Positions 6,445 to 9,605 of a DNA stretch of 9,605 nt are shown here, one piece after another. Numbering within the stretch: the first letter of the stretch is position 1; each line of letters starts with the position of its first letter. The notes beneath the pieces are model-generated. The model was not told the DNA's origin. It searched no databases and was given only the letters and a program-made list of their open reading frames with translations. A program made the position numbers and the translations under genes. The stretch is from assembly GCA_900770145.1 (NCBI GenBank), contig CAAGJL010000249.1, positions 1 to 9,605 on the forward strand. The letters run 5' to 3'. This stretch comes from Clostridia bacterium. GTDB taxonomy: Bacteria > Bacillota > Clostridia > Oscillospirales > CAG-272.

Positions 6445-6488
6445 TTTTTTGTTTTTCTCTGTTTTTTCTTTAAAAGACCCGTTATAAT
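6445..6488 (+). promoter_or_regulatory. Promoter of the membrane protein gene, with T-tract upstream region
   Basis: A perfect -10 TATAAT lies at 6483-6488, 30 bases before the ATG, but the -35 position (about 6460-6465, TGTTTT) matches poorly. Runs of five to six T residues at 6445-6450, 6452-6456 and 6462-6467 lie just upstream and could act as a curved or UP-like element. The opposing recombinase promoter must also lie in this 121-bp gap; TATTAT on the minus strand near 6437-6442 is a possible -10, without a credible -35. Confidence 0.5.
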
Positions 6489-6518
6489 AGTAGTGATCTT
6501 TTGCGGAGGTGAGGCGTA

Positions 6519-7100
6519 ATGAAGGCTTTCTTCTCGAAGTACGGTTACAATATCTTCAAGCTGTTTCTCAATCAGTTTGCCATTGCTCTGTTCGGCATTG
6601 CGCTGGCAGTGGCTTGCGGTAAAGCGCAGAATAACACGTTGCAATGGGTCACAAGCGTTTTTGCGGTGCTGTTTTATCTTTTTTTGGAATATGCGGCGAT
6701 GTGGGAAATCGGCGCCAAGGACGGCATTTCTGCCGTGGCGCGCAAGACAAGCCGTAAACTGTGGCGCGGCGCGGTCATCGCGCTTTGCGCCAATGTGCTG
6801 AACATTCTGCTGGCAATCCTGATCCTGCCCGGCGCCATCGCTCCCGGTACCAAAGCACAGGGCTTTTCATCGGTCGTTTCCGTGATCGCGCTGATGATCG
6901 AGGGGATGTATACCGGCATTCTTGCCCAACCTTTCCGCGGGCTTCCGCTCAATCAGTACGCGTGGGTCTATTTTGCCATCATCGTGCCCGCCGTGCTGGT
7001 GAGTGCGGGCGCCTATATCCTCGGCAGTTACGATCTGCACCTTACCAATATTTTAATCCCAAAAAACAAAGATGTCAAGGATAACGGCAGGCGGAAATGA
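6519..7100 (+). CDS. Multi-pass membrane protein of unknown function
   Basis: I do not recognise a named family. The 193-residue protein has about five hydrophobic segments: roughly 11-33, 41-63, 84-107, 117-137 and 148-170. A basic cluster (RKTSRKLWR, 75-83) lies between segments two and three, and the lysine-rich tail (182-193) is strongly basic. By the positive-inside rule both of these would face the cytoplasm. Segment two ends in an aromatic-rich patch followed by GAKDG (65-69). There is no signal peptide cleavage motif and no catalytic motif I can name. The ribosome binding site GGAGGTGA sits 8 nt before the ATG. It is divergent from the recombinase gene and followed by its own terminator, so it is probably monocistronic and not functionally tied to uvrBA. 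It is a real gene judging by its promoter, ribosome binding site and terminator. Confidence 0.8.
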   Translation: MKAFFSKYGYNIFKLFLNQFAIALFGIALAVACGKAQNNTLQWVTSVFAVLFYLFLEYAAMWEIGAKDGISAVARKTSRKLWRGAVIALCANVLNILLAILILPGAIAPGTKAQGFSSVVSVIALMIEGMYTGILAQPFRGLPLNQYAWVYFAIIVPAVLVSAGAYILGSYDLHLTNILIPKNKDVKDNGRRK

Positions 7101-7131
7101 AAAAAATCCGTTAAATGTAACCTGACAGGAG

Positions 7132-7171
7132 AACCGGGTGGAATTTTCAGGGAATTCCACCCGGTTTCTTT
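7132..7171 (+). terminator. Intrinsic terminator after the membrane protein gene
   Basis: A perfect 14-bp stem, AACCGGGTGGAATT (7132-7145) with AATTCCACCCGGTT (7153-7166), closes over a TTCAGGG loop and runs into TTTCTTT. The last bases of the T-tract double as the start of the uvrB -35 box. Confidence 0.88.
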
Positions 7172-7197
7172 ACAATTAAAATATTTTGTGATATACT
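7169..7197 (+). promoter_or_regulatory. Sigma-A promoter of the uvrBA operon
   Basis: A -35 TTTACA (7169-7174, five of six), a 17-bp spacer, and a -10 TATACT (7192-7197) with an extended TG at 7189-7190. Transcription would begin near 7204. I looked for a Bacillota-type LexA box (CGAAC-N4-GTTCG) between 7160 and 7230 and did not see one, so SOS control of uvrB is not supported here. Confidence 0.75.
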
Positions 7198-7229
7198 GAA
7201 TCAATGTAATGAACGATAGGGAGAGAAAC

Positions 7230-9219
<1,990 letters not shown>

Positions 9220-9227
<8 letters not shown>

Positions 9228-9605
9228 TAAACTGATTTTAAGAGGGGTGCGCGTGCACAACCTCAAAAATGTGGATGTGACCATCCCGCGCGATAAGCTG
9301 GTAGTGTTTACCGGGCTTTCCGGCTCCGGCAAGTCGTCCCTTGCGTTTGATACGATCTATGCGGAGGGGCACCGCCGCTTTGTGGAGTCGCTCTCCTCCT
9401 ATGCCCGACAGTTCCTGGGCAGAATGAGCAAACCAGAGTGCGACTTCATCAAGGGACTTCCTCCTGCCATCGCCATCGAACAGAAGGTGATCTCTCGCAA
9501 CCCACGTTCCACCGTCGGCACCAGCACAGAAATATATGAATATCTCCGCCTGCTCTTTGCCCGCATCGGCAAGACCTACTCGCCTATCAGCGGACAAGAG
9601 GTGAA
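9220..9605 (+). CDS. uvrA: UvrABC excision nuclease subunit A, N-terminal part (runs off the window end)
   Basis: The first 128 codons of the ABC-type ATPase that scans DNA for damage and loads Uvr[12 protein letters not shown] (7-17) and the Walker A loop GLSGSGKS (32-39) are followed by the conserved [13 protein letters not shown] (55-67) and NPRSTVGT (94-101). The ATG at 9220 overlaps the uvrB stop in the sequence ATGGCTGA. The ribosome binding site is weak (a purine run with GAG), so translation is probably coupled to uvrB. Residues 1-67 look like an ordinary Bacillota UvrA. Residues 68-128 carry [20 protein letters not shown] and [10 protein letters not shown], the form I associate with Bacteroidota UvrA, and codon use changes with them. 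The gene identity is sure; the 3' part may belong to another genome. Confidence 0.95.

Overview
This window looks like chromosomal DNA from a Bacillota (Firmicutes) bacterium, probably a fairly GC-rich anaerobic Clostridia or Oscillospirales relative. The reasons are strong AGGAGG-type ribosome binding sites, near-consensus sigma-A promoters with 17-bp spacers, hairpin terminators with T-tracts, a type II pantothenate kinase, and an RqcH/NFACT protein of Bacillota type. The phylum call is inference from gene style and content. I see no CRISPR array, tRNA, rRNA, insertion sequence or prophage structure.

Layout. Positions 1-600 (minus) hold the N-terminal 200 codons of an FAD-dependent oxidoreductase cut by the window edge. 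It is divergent from an AraC-family regulator (735-1640, plus). A 17-bp-stem bidirectional terminator (1641-1676) separates the regulator from a convergent type II pantothenate kinase (1685-2533, minus). The kinase is divergent from a HAD-IIA (NagD-like) phosphatase (2652-3473, plus), and their two promoters overlap physically. A hairpin then precedes rqcH (3565-5328, plus), which converges on a XerC/D-type tyrosine recombinase (5384-6397, minus) across a near-perfect 40-bp palindromic terminator. Divergent from the recombinase is an unrecognised multi-pass membrane protein (6519-7100, plus). After a terminator and a strong promoter comes the nucleotide excision repair operon: uvrB (7230-9227), overlapping by 8 bp the start of uvrA (from 9220, cut by the window end).

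How the genes relate. Most of the window is housekeeping: CoA biosynthesis, ribosome-associated quality control, site-specific recombination, and DNA repair. The one accessory-looking unit is the AraC regulator with its divergent oxidoreductase. Their 134-bp intergenic region carries an inverted pair of TTGCACA sites, each placed inside one of the two opposing promoters, which suggests a self-contained metabolic switch. No gene-free stretch exceeds about 135 bp.

Most unusual observation. The last ~180 bases of the uvrA fragment do not look like the rest of the window. From about UvrA residue 68 onward the protein matches, from memory, the Bacteroidota-type UvrA signature rather than the Bacillota one, and proline codon choice flips from CCG/CCC to CCA/CCT. 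This is either an assembly chimera at a conserved uvrA stretch or a real mosaic uvrA. No clearly novel multi-gene system is visible.
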